Of a stretch of DNA of 64,000 nucleotides, positions 55,233-64,000 are shown one piece after another. The notes below the pieces were generated by a model. It did no database searches. It was not told the DNA's origin and worked only from the letters and a program-made list of their open reading frames with translations. The stretch is from Vagococcus elongatus (GTDB taxonomy: Bacteria > Bacillota > Bacilli > Lactobacillales > Vagococcaceae): contig NZ_NGKA01000010.1 of assembly GCF_003987645.1 (NCBI RefSeq), forward strand, positions 38,376 to 102,375, given 5' to 3'. Every line of letters begins with the position of its first letter. Position 1 is the stretch's first letter. The position numbers were made by a program, and so were the translations under genes.

Positions 55233-56423
55233 ATGACTTTTGATATTAAAGTTTTTAACAATATTTCTGAAGAAGGGTTGAAGCAATTTGACGATTCTCT
55301 TTACACAATCAATCAAACGCAAAATCCTGATGCGCTTTTATTGAGAAGTAAAAAATTGCATGACATGACATTTTCTGAACATACGATTGCGATTTCACGT
55401 GCCGGAGCGGGAACTAATAATATTCCCGTTGACCGCTGCACTAAGGATGGTATCGTGGTCTTCAACACACCAGGAGCTAATGCAAACGCAGTAAAGGAAC
55501 TTGTTTTAGCCAATCTTCTCCTTTCTGCCCGTCCGATTTTGAAAAGTGCCCAGTGGGTTCAAACGATTACCGATGACAATGTGGAAGAAATCGTAGAAGC
55601 TGAAAAAAAATCATTTGTGGGGACAGAATTGGAAGGTAAAAAACTTGGTGTGATTGGTTTAGGGGCGATAGGTGCCATGGTGGCCAATGATGCTTACCGT
55701 TTAGGGATGGAAGTTATGGGATATGATCCCTATGTCTCCGTAGACACCGCTTGGAATATTTCTCGGCGAGTCAAACGTGTGACTGATTTGGATGAATTAC
55801 TGTCAACTTCCGATTACATCAGTCTCCATGTGCCACTGATGGAAAAAACGCATCACTTGATTTCAACCGAAGAACTTAAAAAAATGGCTCCTGAAGCCGT
55901 ACTGCTTAATTTTTCTAGAGGAGAATTAGTGGATAATAATGCTGTTTTACAAGCCTTGGCAGATGAAGAAATTGCCGGATATATCACCGATTTTGCTGAA
56001 AAAAGTCTGTTAGGACATGAAAAAATCACCGTCTTGCCTCATTTGGGTGCATCAACAGAAGAAGCTGAAATCAATTGTGCCAGAATGTCAGTCAGAACTT
56101 TAAAAAATTATCTGGAAACAGGGAATATCAAACGTTCAGTCAATTTCCCGACCGTGGAAATGAGTTTTAATACTGAGTTTCGTCTAGCAGTCTTCCATGA
56201 AAATGTGCCTAATATGATTGGTGCCATCTCCAACATCATTGCTGATGCAAAATACAATATCGATAATCTAAGCAATCGCAGTCGTGGCGATGTGGCATAT
56301 ACACTGATTGACTTAGACCATGTGACTGAAGATCAAGCTCAGGAACTAGCAGAAGAATTAAAGAGTCTTTCCCATGTGATTCGCGTGCGCCACATAAAAA
56401 ATCTTCAGCGAAAGGATTATTAA
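55233..56423 (+). CDS. serA: D-3-phosphoglycerate dehydrogenase SerA
   Basis: The 396-residue protein has the NAD-binding motif 'LGVIGLGAIGAMVAND', catalytic residues in 'FSRGELVDNNAVL' and 'LPHLGASTEEAEINC', and a C-terminal ACT domain (about 320-396) that may sense serine. It makes 3-phosphohydroxypyruvate, the substrate of SerC. The N-terminus is shorter than in the E. coli enzyme ('MTFDIKVFNNISEEG'), as in other Firmicutes. The ATG follows the serC stop directly, with GGAGGAAAA as ribosome site. Confidence 0.96.
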   Translation: MTFDIKVFNNISEEGLKQFDDSLYTINQTQNPDALLLRSKKLHDMTFSEHTIAISRAGAGTNNIPVDRCTKDGIVVFNTPGANANAVKELVLANLLLSARPILKSAQWVQTITDDNVEEIVEAEKKSFVGTELEGKKLGVIGLGAIGAMVANDAYRLGMEVMGYDPYVSVDTAWNISRRVKRVTDLDELLSTSDYISLHVPLMEKTHHLISTEELKKMAPEAVLLNFSRGELVDNNAVLQALADEEIAGYITDFAEKSLLGHEKITVLPHLGASTEEAEINCARMSVRTLKNYLETGNIKRSVNFPTVEMSFNTEFRLAVFHENVPNMIGAISNIIADAKYNIDNLSNRSRGDVAYTLIDLDHVTEDQAQELAEELKSLSHVIRVRHIKNLQRKDY

Positions 56424-56424
56424 T

Positions 56425-57687
56425 ATGGTTGTCATCAAACCTTTTAAGGGAATTCGTCCCGACAAAAAATTAGTTAGTCAAGTGGCATCACTGCCTTATG
56501 ACGTCTTAGATAGTGAAGAAGCCAGAAAAATGGCAGCAGGCAACCCCTATTCTTATCTGCATATCGATAAAGCCGAAATTGATTTGCCTTCCGATATATC
56601 ACCCTATGATGATGCTGTCTACTTGCAAGCGAAAAAGAATCTGCAGTATTTCTTAGATCAGGGATGGCTAGTCAAAGAAGATGAAAATGTCTACTATTTA
56701 TATGAACTGACCATGAACGGAAAAAGCCAAACAGGGATTGTAGCATGCACTGCCATTCAAGAATATCTTGACGGAAAAATAAAAAAGCACGAATTGACAC
56801 GCCATGAAAAAGAACTGGATCGCATTCGTCACGTGAGAACCTGTGATGCTAACACCAGTCCAATCTTTCTAGCTTATCGCGGAAAGGAAACCATCAACAC
56901 TATCATCCACCGTTGGAAAAAAGAGCACGAGCCCATGTATGATTTTACAAGTTTTTATGACACCCATCATCGGTTATGGCTGGTGGACTGCTCTGCAACC
57001 ATCCAGCAATTAGAAAATATTTTCGCAAAAGAAGTGGACAGTCTTTATATTGCAGATGGTCATCACCGTACAGAATCAGCAGTGAAAGTAGGCTTAGAGA
57101 AACGAAAACAGTTTCCTCTTGCCCCGGCCGAAGCACAATTCAATTATTTTTTATCTGTCATCTTTCCTGAAGAAGAACTGACTATCTATGATTACAATCG
57201 GGTACTAAAAGTCGACATACCTGAAAACTTTTTAGAACTTTTGGAAAATAATTTTGTCGTGGAAAAAGTCGGTACGAAACCATACAAACCAGAAGAAAAG
57301 CTGAATTTTGGAATGTTTTTTGATAGCACTTGGTATCGTTTGAAAGCAACATCCGTCTCGGAAGATGCCCCTATTATTGAAACACTGGATGCTTCCATTT
57401 TACAAAAAAATGTCTTTGAAACAATTTTTGATATTACTGATATCCGTACAGATCATCGGATTGATTTTGTTGGAGGGATTCGTGGACTAAAAGAGTTAGA
57501 AACATTGGTCACAAGCGGTGAATTTAATCTAGCTTTTTCACTCCATCCTACTTTAATGTCTGAATTACTGGAAGTAGCTGACCAAGGTGAGATTATGCCG
57601 CCAAAATCAACTTGGTTTGAACCCAAACTCTTAAGTGGTCTATTCCTGCACGATTTGGAAACAGAAAAAATGACCAGTAAAAATTAA
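56425..57687 (+). CDS. DUF1015 family protein in the serine operon
   Basis: The 420-residue protein matches DUF1015: 'VVIKPFKGIRPDKKL' at the start, 'VASLPYDVLDSEEAR', 'NPYSYLHIDKAEID', 'YIADGHHRTESAVK' in the middle, and 'PPKSTWFEPKL' near the end. It is one base after serA and must be co-expressed. No phosphoserine phosphatase gene is present in the operon. A role in serine metabolism is therefore suggested by context; the reaction is unknown to me. Confidence 0.9.
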   Translation: MVVIKPFKGIRPDKKLVSQVASLPYDVLDSEEARKMAAGNPYSYLHIDKAEIDLPSDISPYDDAVYLQAKKNLQYFLDQGWLVKEDENVYYLYELTMNGKSQTGIVACTAIQEYLDGKIKKHELTRHEKELDRIRHVRTCDANTSPIFLAYRGKETINTIIHRWKKEHEPMYDFTSFYDTHHRLWLVDCSATIQQLENIFAKEVDSLYIADGHHRTESAVKVGLEKRKQFPLAPAEAQFNYFLSVIFPEEELTIYDYNRVLKVDIPENFLELLENNFVVEKVGTKPYKPEEKLNFGMFFDSTWYRLKATSVSEDAPIIETLDASILQKNVFETIFDITDIRTDHRIDFVGGIRGLKELETLVTSGEFNLAFSLHPTLMSELLEVADQGEIMPPKSTWFEPKLLSGLFLHDLETEKMTSKN

Positions 57688-57713
57688 TCTTTTTATTCAT
57701 CATTTAAATACAA

Positions 57714-57757
57714 AAAACCCCTATGAGATGCAACGTATCCCATCTCATAGGGGTTTT
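57714..57757. terminator. Strong bidirectional terminator
   Basis: AAAACCCCTATGAGATG and CATCTCATAGGGGTTTT form a perfect 17-bp stem with a 10-base loop. Runs of T flank it on both strands, so it ends the ser operon and the formate dehydrogenase operon. Confidence 0.95.
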
Positions 57758-57916
57758 AATTATTTTTCAAGCAAGTCTTACATCAAAAGTCTGTCATCTT
57801 TCATTTGAGAAAACTGTGCCTATCCATCTGATTTTATTGGTGTTCACAGTTAACAGCAAATGATTCTATTATTCATTCACACCTTTCAATTCTCAAAAGA
57901 TTGATATACTTTTCAG

Positions 57917-60634
57917 CTATACTGGACAAATATCTACTGCGCACACCTTATATTCTGGGATAATCGCAATGTCATCAAAAACAGCATTTGTGATTTCGTT
58001 GACGTTGCCGTCTGGAAAATGAAAAGTCATAAAGACTTCATTTGGAAAGACTCGATCTCCTACAGCAGCATAGGTTTCGATTTCTCCTCTTCTTGAGCTG
58101 ACTTTAACTTTGTCTCCTTCCTTAATCCCAAGTTTCTCAGCATCCTGATAATTAATTTCGATATACGAACGGTTAGCAATTTGATTAATCCCTTCCGTTC
58201 TCCCAGTCATTGCCCTCGTGTTGTAATGATACAGCATCCGTCCAGTTGACATTAGATATGGATAGGTCTCATCAGGAAGCTCTTTGGCCTCTTTATAAGG
58301 GATTGCCATGAACAATCCTTTACCGCGAGTAAATTGTCCCACGTGCATGATGTAAGTCCCCGGACTATCCGCCGTCGGACATGGCCATTGCAATCCACCC
58401 TCTTCCAGTCTAGCGTAATTGATACCTCCAAAGGAAGGAACTAAAGAAGCTATCTCATCCATAATCTCATCAGCAGAGTCATATTGACTCAGGTAGCCCA
58501 TACGAGTCATCACGTCGCAAAATACTTCATAATCTTCTCGTGCCTGTCCCATAGGTTCCACCGCTTTACGCACTCGCTGGACCCTTCTCTCCGTATTTGT
58601 AAACGTCCCATTTTTTTCAGCATAACTGATGCCCGGCAAGACAACATCTGCATAGGCGGCAGTTTCTGTCATAAACAACTCCTGAACCACAAGAAAATCA
58701 AGATTTTCTAAAGCTGCTCGTACATGACCTGTATCCGGATCTGTCACGATTGGGTCTTCCCCGAAAATATAAATTCCTTTTACTTTTCCTTCAGCAGCTG
58801 CCGGCAATACTTGCGTGGAAGTCATCCCTTTATTCCGACTCAGTGATACGCCCCATGCTTGTTCAAACTTTTCAATGACTTTCGGCTGATTGACTTTTTG
58901 ATAACCTGGAAAATCATAAGGCATACAGCCCATATCACAGGCGCCTTGGACATTATTCTGTCCTCTTAATGGATTGACACCGCAACCAGATTTCCCGATT
59001 TTACCTACTAACATGGCCAGATTAGACATGCTCATAACCCCTTCCGTCCCAGTAGAGTGTTCTGTGACACCTAAGCAATAAATAATCGGTGCTTTTTCTG
59101 CTTTTGCGTACATTCTTGCGGCCTGCCTCAAATCATCGGGATTGATATGGCAAATCTCTGCCACTTTTTCAGGGGTGTAATCTGCCACCATTTGTTTCAG
59201 AGCTTCATACCCTTCAGTTTTATTTTCAATAAATTGTTGATCCATCAGATTATCTTTTATAATCACATGCATCATTCCATTAGCAAATGCCACATTGGTT
59301 CCTGCTTGAATCTGTAAGTGGATATCACTATCTTTCACCAAATCGATTTTTCTTGGGTCGACAACGACAATTTTAGTTCCCTTTTGGATGGCTTGCCGAA
59401 TTTGTGCACCAATGACTGGATGGGCTTCTGTTGGATTGGAACCCACAAGCAAGATCATATCCACATCCGTTGTAATATCTTCTATCGGATTTGTCATCGC
59501 TCCTGAACCTAAGGTATGAGCTAATCCGTGAACAGAAGCAGAATGGCAGACCCGGGCGCAATTATCTACATTATTGGTCCCAAAGACCGTACGAACCATT
59601 TTCTGAAACACATAATTGTCTTCATTTGTAGCACGGGAACAGGAAAAACCTGCCAACGCATCTGCACCATAGTTTTCTTTTATCCCGGTAAATTTTTTCG
59701 TTATTAAATCCAAAGCTTCTTCCCATGTTGCTTTTTCGAAAACTCCATTGCGCTTAATCAGCGGGTCAGTCAGCCGATCTTTCGCTCCGACAAATTTATA
59801 AGAAGCAAAGCGTCCCTTGACACAAAGTAAATTTTTATTGGCGGCACCGTCAGCCGGTTCTACACCTACTAATTTATTTCCTTTTATAATCAAATCCATT
59901 TGGCAGCCCGTTCCGCAATGCGGACAAGTGGTTCGCACACGGTTAGTTTCCCATTTCCGGTAATATTTATGGTCTTTTTCAGATAAAGCCCCGGTAGGAC
60001 AAACTGCGACACAATTCCCGCATGACTCACAAATAGACTGGTCAAATGAAGACTCGTAGCTAGGAGTCATTTTTGTATCAAAGCCCCGGTTGGCAAGACT
60101 GAGCACATCACGGCCTTGGCGTAATTGACAAACTCTGGAACAACGGCGGCACATGATACATTTTTCCGGATCATAATCGAAAAAGGGACTAGACAGATCT
60201 TCTTGAAAACAAGGCATTCTTTTTCCTTCTGTGAAACTTGTGCGTTCAACACCATAATCCATACAATAGTCCTGCAGTTGACAATCTCCGTTTTTAACAC
60301 AGGCAAAACAATCTATTTTGTGATTGCTCAAAAGTAAATCCAACACAAAACGACGTGAGTCATGGACTCTCTCAGAATCAGTATAAATGACCATGCCGTC
60401 TTTGCACTGAGCGGTACAAGCAGTTACGAGACCGCCTTTGCGTCCTCCTTCGACTTCAACGACACACATTCGACATGACCCATCTGGAGCCAGTTCTTTT
60501 AAATGGCACAGAGTGGGAATTTTCAGTCCTAATTGACGAGCCCCTTCTAGAAGTGTAGTTCCTTTGGGGACTGAAACTGTTTGATCATTGATTGTCAGTG
60601 TGACCGTTGACGTTTTAGCAACTAATTCTGTCAT
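57917..60634 (-). CDS. fdhA: Formate dehydrogenase alpha subunit (molybdenum, NAD-linked type)
   Basis: The 905-residue protein has an N-terminal [2Fe-2S] domain (Cys 43, 54, 57, 73), a NuoG-like His/Cys cluster ('CFACVKNGDCQLQDYC'), two [4Fe-4S] sites ('CIMCRRCSRVC', 'CESCGNCVAVC'), another at 'CPHCGTGC', and then the molybdopterin oxidoreductase body. The metal ligand in 'ARVCHSAS' (about 363) is cysteine where E. coli FdhH has selenocysteine. It oxidises formate to CO2 or runs in reverse. AGGAGGTG precedes the ATG. It is the last gene of the operon. Confidence 0.93.
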   Translation of the reverse strand: MTELVAKTSTVTLTINDQTVSVPKGTTLLEGARQLGLKIPTLCHLKELAPDGSCRMCVVEVEGGRKGGLVTACTAQCKDGMVIYTDSERVHDSRRFVLDLLLSNHKIDCFACVKNGDCQLQDYCMDYGVERTSFTEGKRMPCFQEDLSSPFFDYDPEKCIMCRRCSRVCQLRQGRDVLSLANRGFDTKMTPSYESSFDQSICESCGNCVAVCPTGALSEKDHKYYRKWETNRVRTTCPHCGTGCQMDLIIKGNKLVGVEPADGAANKNLLCVKGRFASYKFVGAKDRLTDPLIKRNGVFEKATWEEALDLITKKFTGIKENYGADALAGFSCSRATNEDNYVFQKMVRTVFGTNNVDNCARVCHSASVHGLAHTLGSGAMTNPIEDITTDVDMILLVGSNPTEAHPVIGAQIRQAIQKGTKIVVVDPRKIDLVKDSDIHLQIQAGTNVAFANGMMHVIIKDNLMDQQFIENKTEGYEALKQMVADYTPEKVAEICHINPDDLRQAARMYAKAEKAPIIYCLGVTEHSTGTEGVMSMSNLAMLVGKIGKSGCGVNPLRGQNNVQGACDMGCMPYDFPGYQKVNQPKVIEKFEQAWGVSLSRNKGMTSTQVLPAAAEGKVKGIYIFGEDPIVTDPDTGHVRAALENLDFLVVQELFMTETAAYADVVLPGISYAEKNGTFTNTERRVQRVRKAVEPMGQAREDYEVFCDVMTRMGYLSQYDSADEIMDEIASLVPSFGGINYARLEEGGLQWPCPTADSPGTYIMHVGQFTRGKGLFMAIPYKEAKELPDETYPYLMSTGRMLYHYNTRAMTGRTEGINQIANRSYIEINYQDAEKLGIKEGDKVKVSSRRGEIETYAAVGDRVFPNEVFMTFHFPDGNVNEITNAVFDDIAIIPEYKVCAVDICPV

Positions 60635-61933
60635 TTACCAGCTCACCTCCTCTAGTTTTCTAACTTCTTTTCCAATACCCGCAAGAAATTCTTCTGGGTA
60701 TAATTTTAAACCGCTTTTCATTGAATTGGCGACAGACTGTCCCAGCCCACAAGCAGACAAATGTGTGACATGGGTCATCATTTTTTCCAGCCGCTCAATG
60801 TCACCAATTTGAGCTCTCTTTTCTTGAAACTTTTTCAGCAGTTCCATCAGACGAGTGGTGCCCAGGCGACAAGGAGTACATTTTCCGCACGACTCATGAA
60901 CAAAAAATTCAGCCACATTGACTAGATAATCAATCATACTTACTTGATTATCCATAACGACCACGGCTCCGGAACCCACAGATAAGCCTTTGTCCCATAA
61001 ACCTTCGTAAGAATAAATACAATCTTCTAATTCATCCACAGCACCGATTGGACCAGACTGACCACCAAAATGAATGAATTTTAGGGGATTGCTGGTGGAA
61101 GAACCTCCGCCATATTTTTCTGAAAAAATAAGTTCATACAAAGGTGTTCCAAGATTAACCTCAAAAAGACCCCGATTTTTAATGTGACCAGATAGACAGA
61201 CAAGCTTTGTTCCGCCCCCGTCTTCACTTCCCAAATCAAGAAACGCTTGACCGCCTTCTCTTAAAATAACTGGTATCCCGGCATAAGACTCAACGTTATT
61301 CACTAGCGTAGGTTTTAAATATAAGCCAACGTCTGCCAGATGGGGTGGTTTAACCCTTGGTCTGCCTGTTTTTCCTTCAATCGAATTTAACAAAGCTGAA
61401 TTTTCCCCACAAACGTAGGCACCGGCACCGGATATGACCAGTATTTTAAAATTAAACCCTTGAATACCTAGTATATTTTCTCCTAAATACCCTGCTTTTG
61501 TGGCATTGTCAATTGCTTGTTGAAATATTTTTTGAATTTGGCGATACTCTCCTCGCATGTATATATAACCCGTTTGTGCCTTGAACAAATAGCCAGCGAT
61601 AAGCATTCCTTCAATGACACTTAGAGGATCTTTTTCTAATAAGGCCTTGTCTTTAAACGTCCCGGGTTCTCCTTCATCAGCATTGCAGACGATATACTTT
61701 GGCGTTCCCTTAGAATGATACATATGACGCCATTTTTTCCCTAAAGGATAGGCCGCTCCCCCACGTCCGCGCAAATGAGCAATGTCCAGTTCATCCAAGA
61801 TAGCTTCGTTGTCCATGCTTATGGCATTCGCCAGACCTTCAAATCCTTTAAATTTCTTATACTCTTCTACATCGACAGCATTCGTCATATTATAGACTCG
61901 CTCTAATAAGACCGGTTGATTTCGTTCCAGCAT
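60635..61933 (-). CDS. NuoF-like flavoprotein subunit of the formate dehydrogenase
   Basis: The 432-residue protein has the NADH/FMN motifs 'LRGRGGAAYPLGKKW' (about 53-67) and 'GAGAYVCGENSALLNSIEG', and the [4Fe-4S] ligands in 'HESCGKCTPCRLGTTR' (about 348). It passes electrons between the dehydrogenase and NAD. It lacks the extra N-terminal [2Fe-2S] and C-terminal ferredoxin domains of HydB, so it is a short form. The stop of this gene abuts the start of fdhA. Confidence 0.92.
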   Translation of the reverse strand: MLERNQPVLLERVYNMTNAVDVEEYKKFKGFEGLANAISMDNEAILDELDIAHLRGRGGAAYPLGKKWRHMYHSKGTPKYIVCNADEGEPGTFKDKALLEKDPLSVIEGMLIAGYLFKAQTGYIYMRGEYRQIQKIFQQAIDNATKAGYLGENILGIQGFNFKILVISGAGAYVCGENSALLNSIEGKTGRPRVKPPHLADVGLYLKPTLVNNVESYAGIPVILREGGQAFLDLGSEDGGGTKLVCLSGHIKNRGLFEVNLGTPLYELIFSEKYGGGSSTSNPLKFIHFGGQSGPIGAVDELEDCIYSYEGLWDKGLSVGSGAVVVMDNQVSMIDYLVNVAEFFVHESCGKCTPCRLGTTRLMELLKKFQEKRAQIGDIERLEKMMTHVTHLSACGLGQSVANSMKSGLKLYPEEFLAGIGKEVRKLEEVSW

Positions 61934-61944
61934 TCTTCTCCCCC

Positions 61945-62433
61945 TTATAAGTTTTCATAGTGTCCGGCGCGCAAATCATCTAATAGTTGGATAATAGATT
62001 CTTCTGTTAAATTGCCAAACACAGTGTCTTTGATTTTAATGACTGGGCTGCTATCGCAAGCTCCTACACATGGTATTTTATTGTACATAAACATCCCGTC
62101 CTCAGTTGGCTCATCTACAGGTACACCTAGAGTGTTCTCCAAAACTTCCATGACCATCGTCCCGCCGGAAAAATGACATGGGCTGCTGTTGCAGACTTTT
62201 AAGACATACGTCGGTTGGGGTTTAGTTTTTAAGATTGCATAGTAAGTCAAAATCTCATAGACCCGCGCTTCAGAAAGATGCAATCTATCAGCAACAAGCT
62301 TTGCTGTTTCCTCGTCAATATATCCCTCTTCCGAACGAAATTGAAGCTCCAACAAAATATTCAAAATGCGTTGAGGATCAGATTCATGTTCTAAAATTAT
62401 TGCCTCTTTTTCTGCTAAATTTAATGAAGCCAT
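61945..62433 (-). CDS. NuoE-like [2Fe-2S] subunit of the formate dehydrogenase
   Basis: The 162-residue thioredoxin-like ferredoxin has its four ligands in 'CNSSPCHFSGG' and 'IPCVGACDSSP'. The N-terminal helical part ('DRLHLSEARVYEILTYY') is the NuoE/HymA pattern. Together with the NuoF-like and alpha subunits it should form a soluble NAD-linked formate dehydrogenase. It lies 11 bases before the NuoF-like gene. AAGGAG precedes the ATG. Confidence 0.92.
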   Translation of the reverse strand: MASLNLAEKEAIILEHESDPQRILNILLELQFRSEEGYIDEETAKLVADRLHLSEARVYEILTYYAILKTKPQPTYVLKVCNSSPCHFSGGTMVMEVLENTLGVPVDEPTEDGMFMYNKIPCVGACDSSPVIKIKDTVFGNLTEESIIQLLDDLRAGHYENL

Positions 62434-62459
62434 AAACTCAAGTCTCCTTTATTTATTAA

Positions 62460-63011
62460 TCAAGTCAATTGAACCGTTTTCATTTCTATCAGTGATTCGA
62501 TATCTTTTGAAATGAGAGGATGATTTAATATCTTATCTGCCTTTTTGATAACATCTGCTGCTGAGGGTTTAATTTTCCTTTGATTATCCATCATAATAAA
62601 CATATCCGGTTGTATCACGTTTCTTAAAGAATTAGATTCGCAAATAAGTAAAGCTTCTTTAGGAATAGCAAAAATAAACTCTTGAAAAGCTTCTTCCAAA
62701 TACCCTTGGAAAACTTTTAGTAAAAAGACTTTCTCGCAACCAGCTTTCAGCAGCTGCATCGTATCCTTGTTCCCTTCAGTTTCTGTTTCCTCGACTAATT
62801 CATAACCTTCACTAATACTTGTGCAAATGCCGCAGCCTTTCACTCCCCTCTGACAGGTTCCTTTGGCACCACTGATCGTAATGATTTTCAAGCCATAAAT
62901 GGGCAGTTGACTTTTGTAACGCTCAATAATTTTTTTTGCCATGGTCGTCTTTCCGCTATTTCGTCCTGTGGAACCTATTTGAATCATCAACGGATGTTCA
63001 AATTCTCTCAT
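62460..63011 (-). CDS. P-loop protein related to MobB, with a cysteine cluster
   Basis: The 183-residue protein has a Walker A motif 'GSTGRNSGKTT' (about 13-23) similar to MobB, which binds GTP and aids molybdenum cofactor maturation. A cluster 'GTCQRGVKGCGICTS' (three Cys) follows near residue 52, which ordinary MobB lacks and which could bind a metal or Fe-S cluster. The middle 'EALLICESNSLRNVIQPDMFIMM' (in part) is the usual MobB/G-protein strand. It lies 26 bases before the NuoE-like gene, so it probably serves the formate dehydrogenase. Confidence 0.75.
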   Translation of the reverse strand: MREFEHPLMIQIGSTGRNSGKTTMAKKIIERYKSQLPIYGLKIITISGAKGTCQRGVKGCGICTSISEGYELVEETETEGNKDTMQLLKAGCEKVFLLKVFQGYLEEAFQEFIFAIPKEALLICESNSLRNVIQPDMFIMMDNQRKIKPSAADVIKKADKILNHPLISKDIESLIEMKTVQLT

Positions 63012-63152
63012 CTTTTCACCACCATTCCCCTTTTGATGTACTTTTTTGTTAAACCATAAAACTAGTGCTAGTCAGTAATCAACAACAATTTATGTAATCG
63101 CTACCAACTCTTTTTAAAAAAATATGATAAAACATCATCTATTTTTTGGTGT

Positions 63153-63731
63153 TCAATACCAGTCACAAACGTCTTCAGGATAGTTGACATTTTTAATTTC
63201 TATCTTTTGGCTGGAAACGATTTTTTTTTGTGATAATTTCGAAAAGTTGCTTTTTATTCGATAGTCGCCAGCTAAAATCTGTTCTTTAAGCAGCGACAAA
63301 CACGTTTTGCGGTAAAAAGCAAATAAAGGTTCCAGTTGCCTTTCATGTTCATAGATAACTAAATCAAAAGCCAATCTTTCTTTCGCCATTTGTCTAATCA
63401 AAGCGGAATCCAACTTGGGCATATCACAAGCAACCAAAAACACGCTGGAAAACTTGCTTTTCTCTAAAGCAGTCACTAATCCCCCTAGAGGTCCGCAATT
63501 AATGTAATCATCTTCCCAGATAAGACAATCTCCAAATTCTTCTGGAAACTTCCCTTTATTATCGGTTATCAATATGACCTCCTTAAAGAGCAGTCTTAGC
63601 TGTTTAACAGTTTCTAGCAAAACATAATTTCCTCTAATTTTTAAAAGGGATTTGTCAAACCCCATTCGAGAACTTTTACCGCCGCATAAGATGGCAGCCG
63701 TTGCCTCGATCAATGGTTCCAATTTTCTCAC
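63153..63731 (-). CDS. mobA: Molybdenum cofactor guanylyltransferase MobA
   Basis: The 192-residue protein has the nucleotide-binding motif 'AILCGGKSSRMGFDKSLL' (about 13-30), then 'GPLGGLVTAL' and 'FLVACDMPKLD', the MobA signatures. It adds GMP to molybdopterin, needed for the bis-MGD cofactor of the formate dehydrogenase encoded downstream. The start is GTG 63731 or TTG 63722; GGTGAG fits the second better. Confidence 0.9.
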   Translation of the reverse strand: MRKLEPLIEATAAILCGGKSSRMGFDKSLLKIRGNYVLLETVKQLRLLFKEVILITDNKGKFPEEFGDCLIWEDDYINCGPLGGLVTALEKSKFSSVFLVACDMPKLDSALIRQMAKERLAFDLVIYEHERQLEPLFAFYRKTCLSLLKEQILAGDYRIKSNFSKLSQKKIVSSQKIEIKNVNYPEDVCDWY

Positions 63732-63906
63732 CCGCTTTTTTAAAAGTGTTATTTAAATCTTCGTAAAACCAATGATTCCTTTATGCTAAAAAATATTTTT
63801 TCTGCCAAACTTTTATTTATATTATAGACTATCTTAGTGGGTAGTCAACAACTTTTCATAAATCTTGGCTATCTAATGCCTGCTGATTACTATATCTTCG
63901 TTGATT

Positions 63907-63981
63907 TAACAGTATCTGTTATATTTTTTTGGTATAATAAGTGCAGGACTTTTCTCGGCAGGTGGCCGAATCCCTTGCACT
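63907..63981 (+). promoter_or_regulatory. Promoter, operator dyad and structured leader of a gene beyond the right edge
   Basis: TAACAG-TAT-CTGTTA (63907-63921) is a perfect dyad just upstream of TGGTATAAT (extended -10, TATAAT at 63933-63938). The RNA would begin near 63945. AGTGCA/TGCACT, GGA/TCC and TCGGC/GCCGA fold one into the next (63940-63981). A GGAGG follows at 63994, so a start codon must lie just outside the window. It is divergent from mobA. Confidence 0.55.
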
Positions 63982-64000
63982 TTTATTCATTATGGAGGCA

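Noticed and set aside
59535..59555. Selenocysteine at the active site of the formate dehydrogenase
   Set aside because: The codon at this place is TGC (cysteine), and no in-frame TGA occurs in the gene.

Overview
The window looks like the chromosome of a low-GC Gram-positive bacterium of the order Lactobacillales, probably Enterococcaceae-like (Enterococcus or Vagococcus type). The grounds are AGGAGG-type ribosome sites, a sufC-sufD-sufS-sufU-sufB operon, DUF1831 and DUF1307 genes, serC-serA, and a siphophage prophage of the kind found in enterococci and Listeria. The genus is an inference. I saw no tRNA, rRNA, transposase or CRISPR array.

Layout. Positions 1-298 hold the 3' end of a tyrosine recombinase from another element that continues to the left. 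From about 530 to 39795 lies an apparently complete prophage of about 39 kb. Reading leftward from its right end it has: integrase (38587-39825), a CI-like repressor with an ImmA-type peptidase, an operator region with repeated motifs (36938-37183), Cro-like and excisionase-like genes, a recombination/replication module (SMC-like ATPase, Sak4-like ATPase, DUF669, DEAH helicase, PriCT_2/AAA helicase, RusA), an ArpU-type late regulator, and a minus-strand late operon. The late operon runs methyltransferase, terminases, portal, head, connector, tail, holin, endolysin. Two plus-strand genes at 1023 and 27348 are placed like lysogenic-conversion genes.

Right of the prophage is the host core: the suf Fe-S operon, an oligopeptide-binding lipoprotein, a GNAT acetyltransferase, mnmA, a DUF1307 lipoprotein, a YbiW/PflF-like glycyl-radical enzyme followed by a decayed aldolase gene, DUF1831, a serC-serA-DUF1015 operon, and a five-gene minus-strand cluster (mobA, MobB-like, NuoE-like, NuoF-like, formate dehydrogenase alpha) that would make and equip a molybdenum NAD-linked formate dehydrogenase.

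The strongest unusual signals are two likely programmed frameshifts in the prophage structural genes. One is a -1 shift at a GGGGG run that would fuse a HeH/LEM domain to the major capsid protein. The other is a +1 shift at CCC-TAA that would extend the tail tube protein. Both are followed by GC-rich hairpins. Next come a frameshifted fructose-6-phosphate-aldolase-like remnant beside the glycyl-radical enzyme, the two-class operator array, and a repeat-rich segment beside the phage replication gene. All function calls rest on reading protein motifs by eye; no database search was run.
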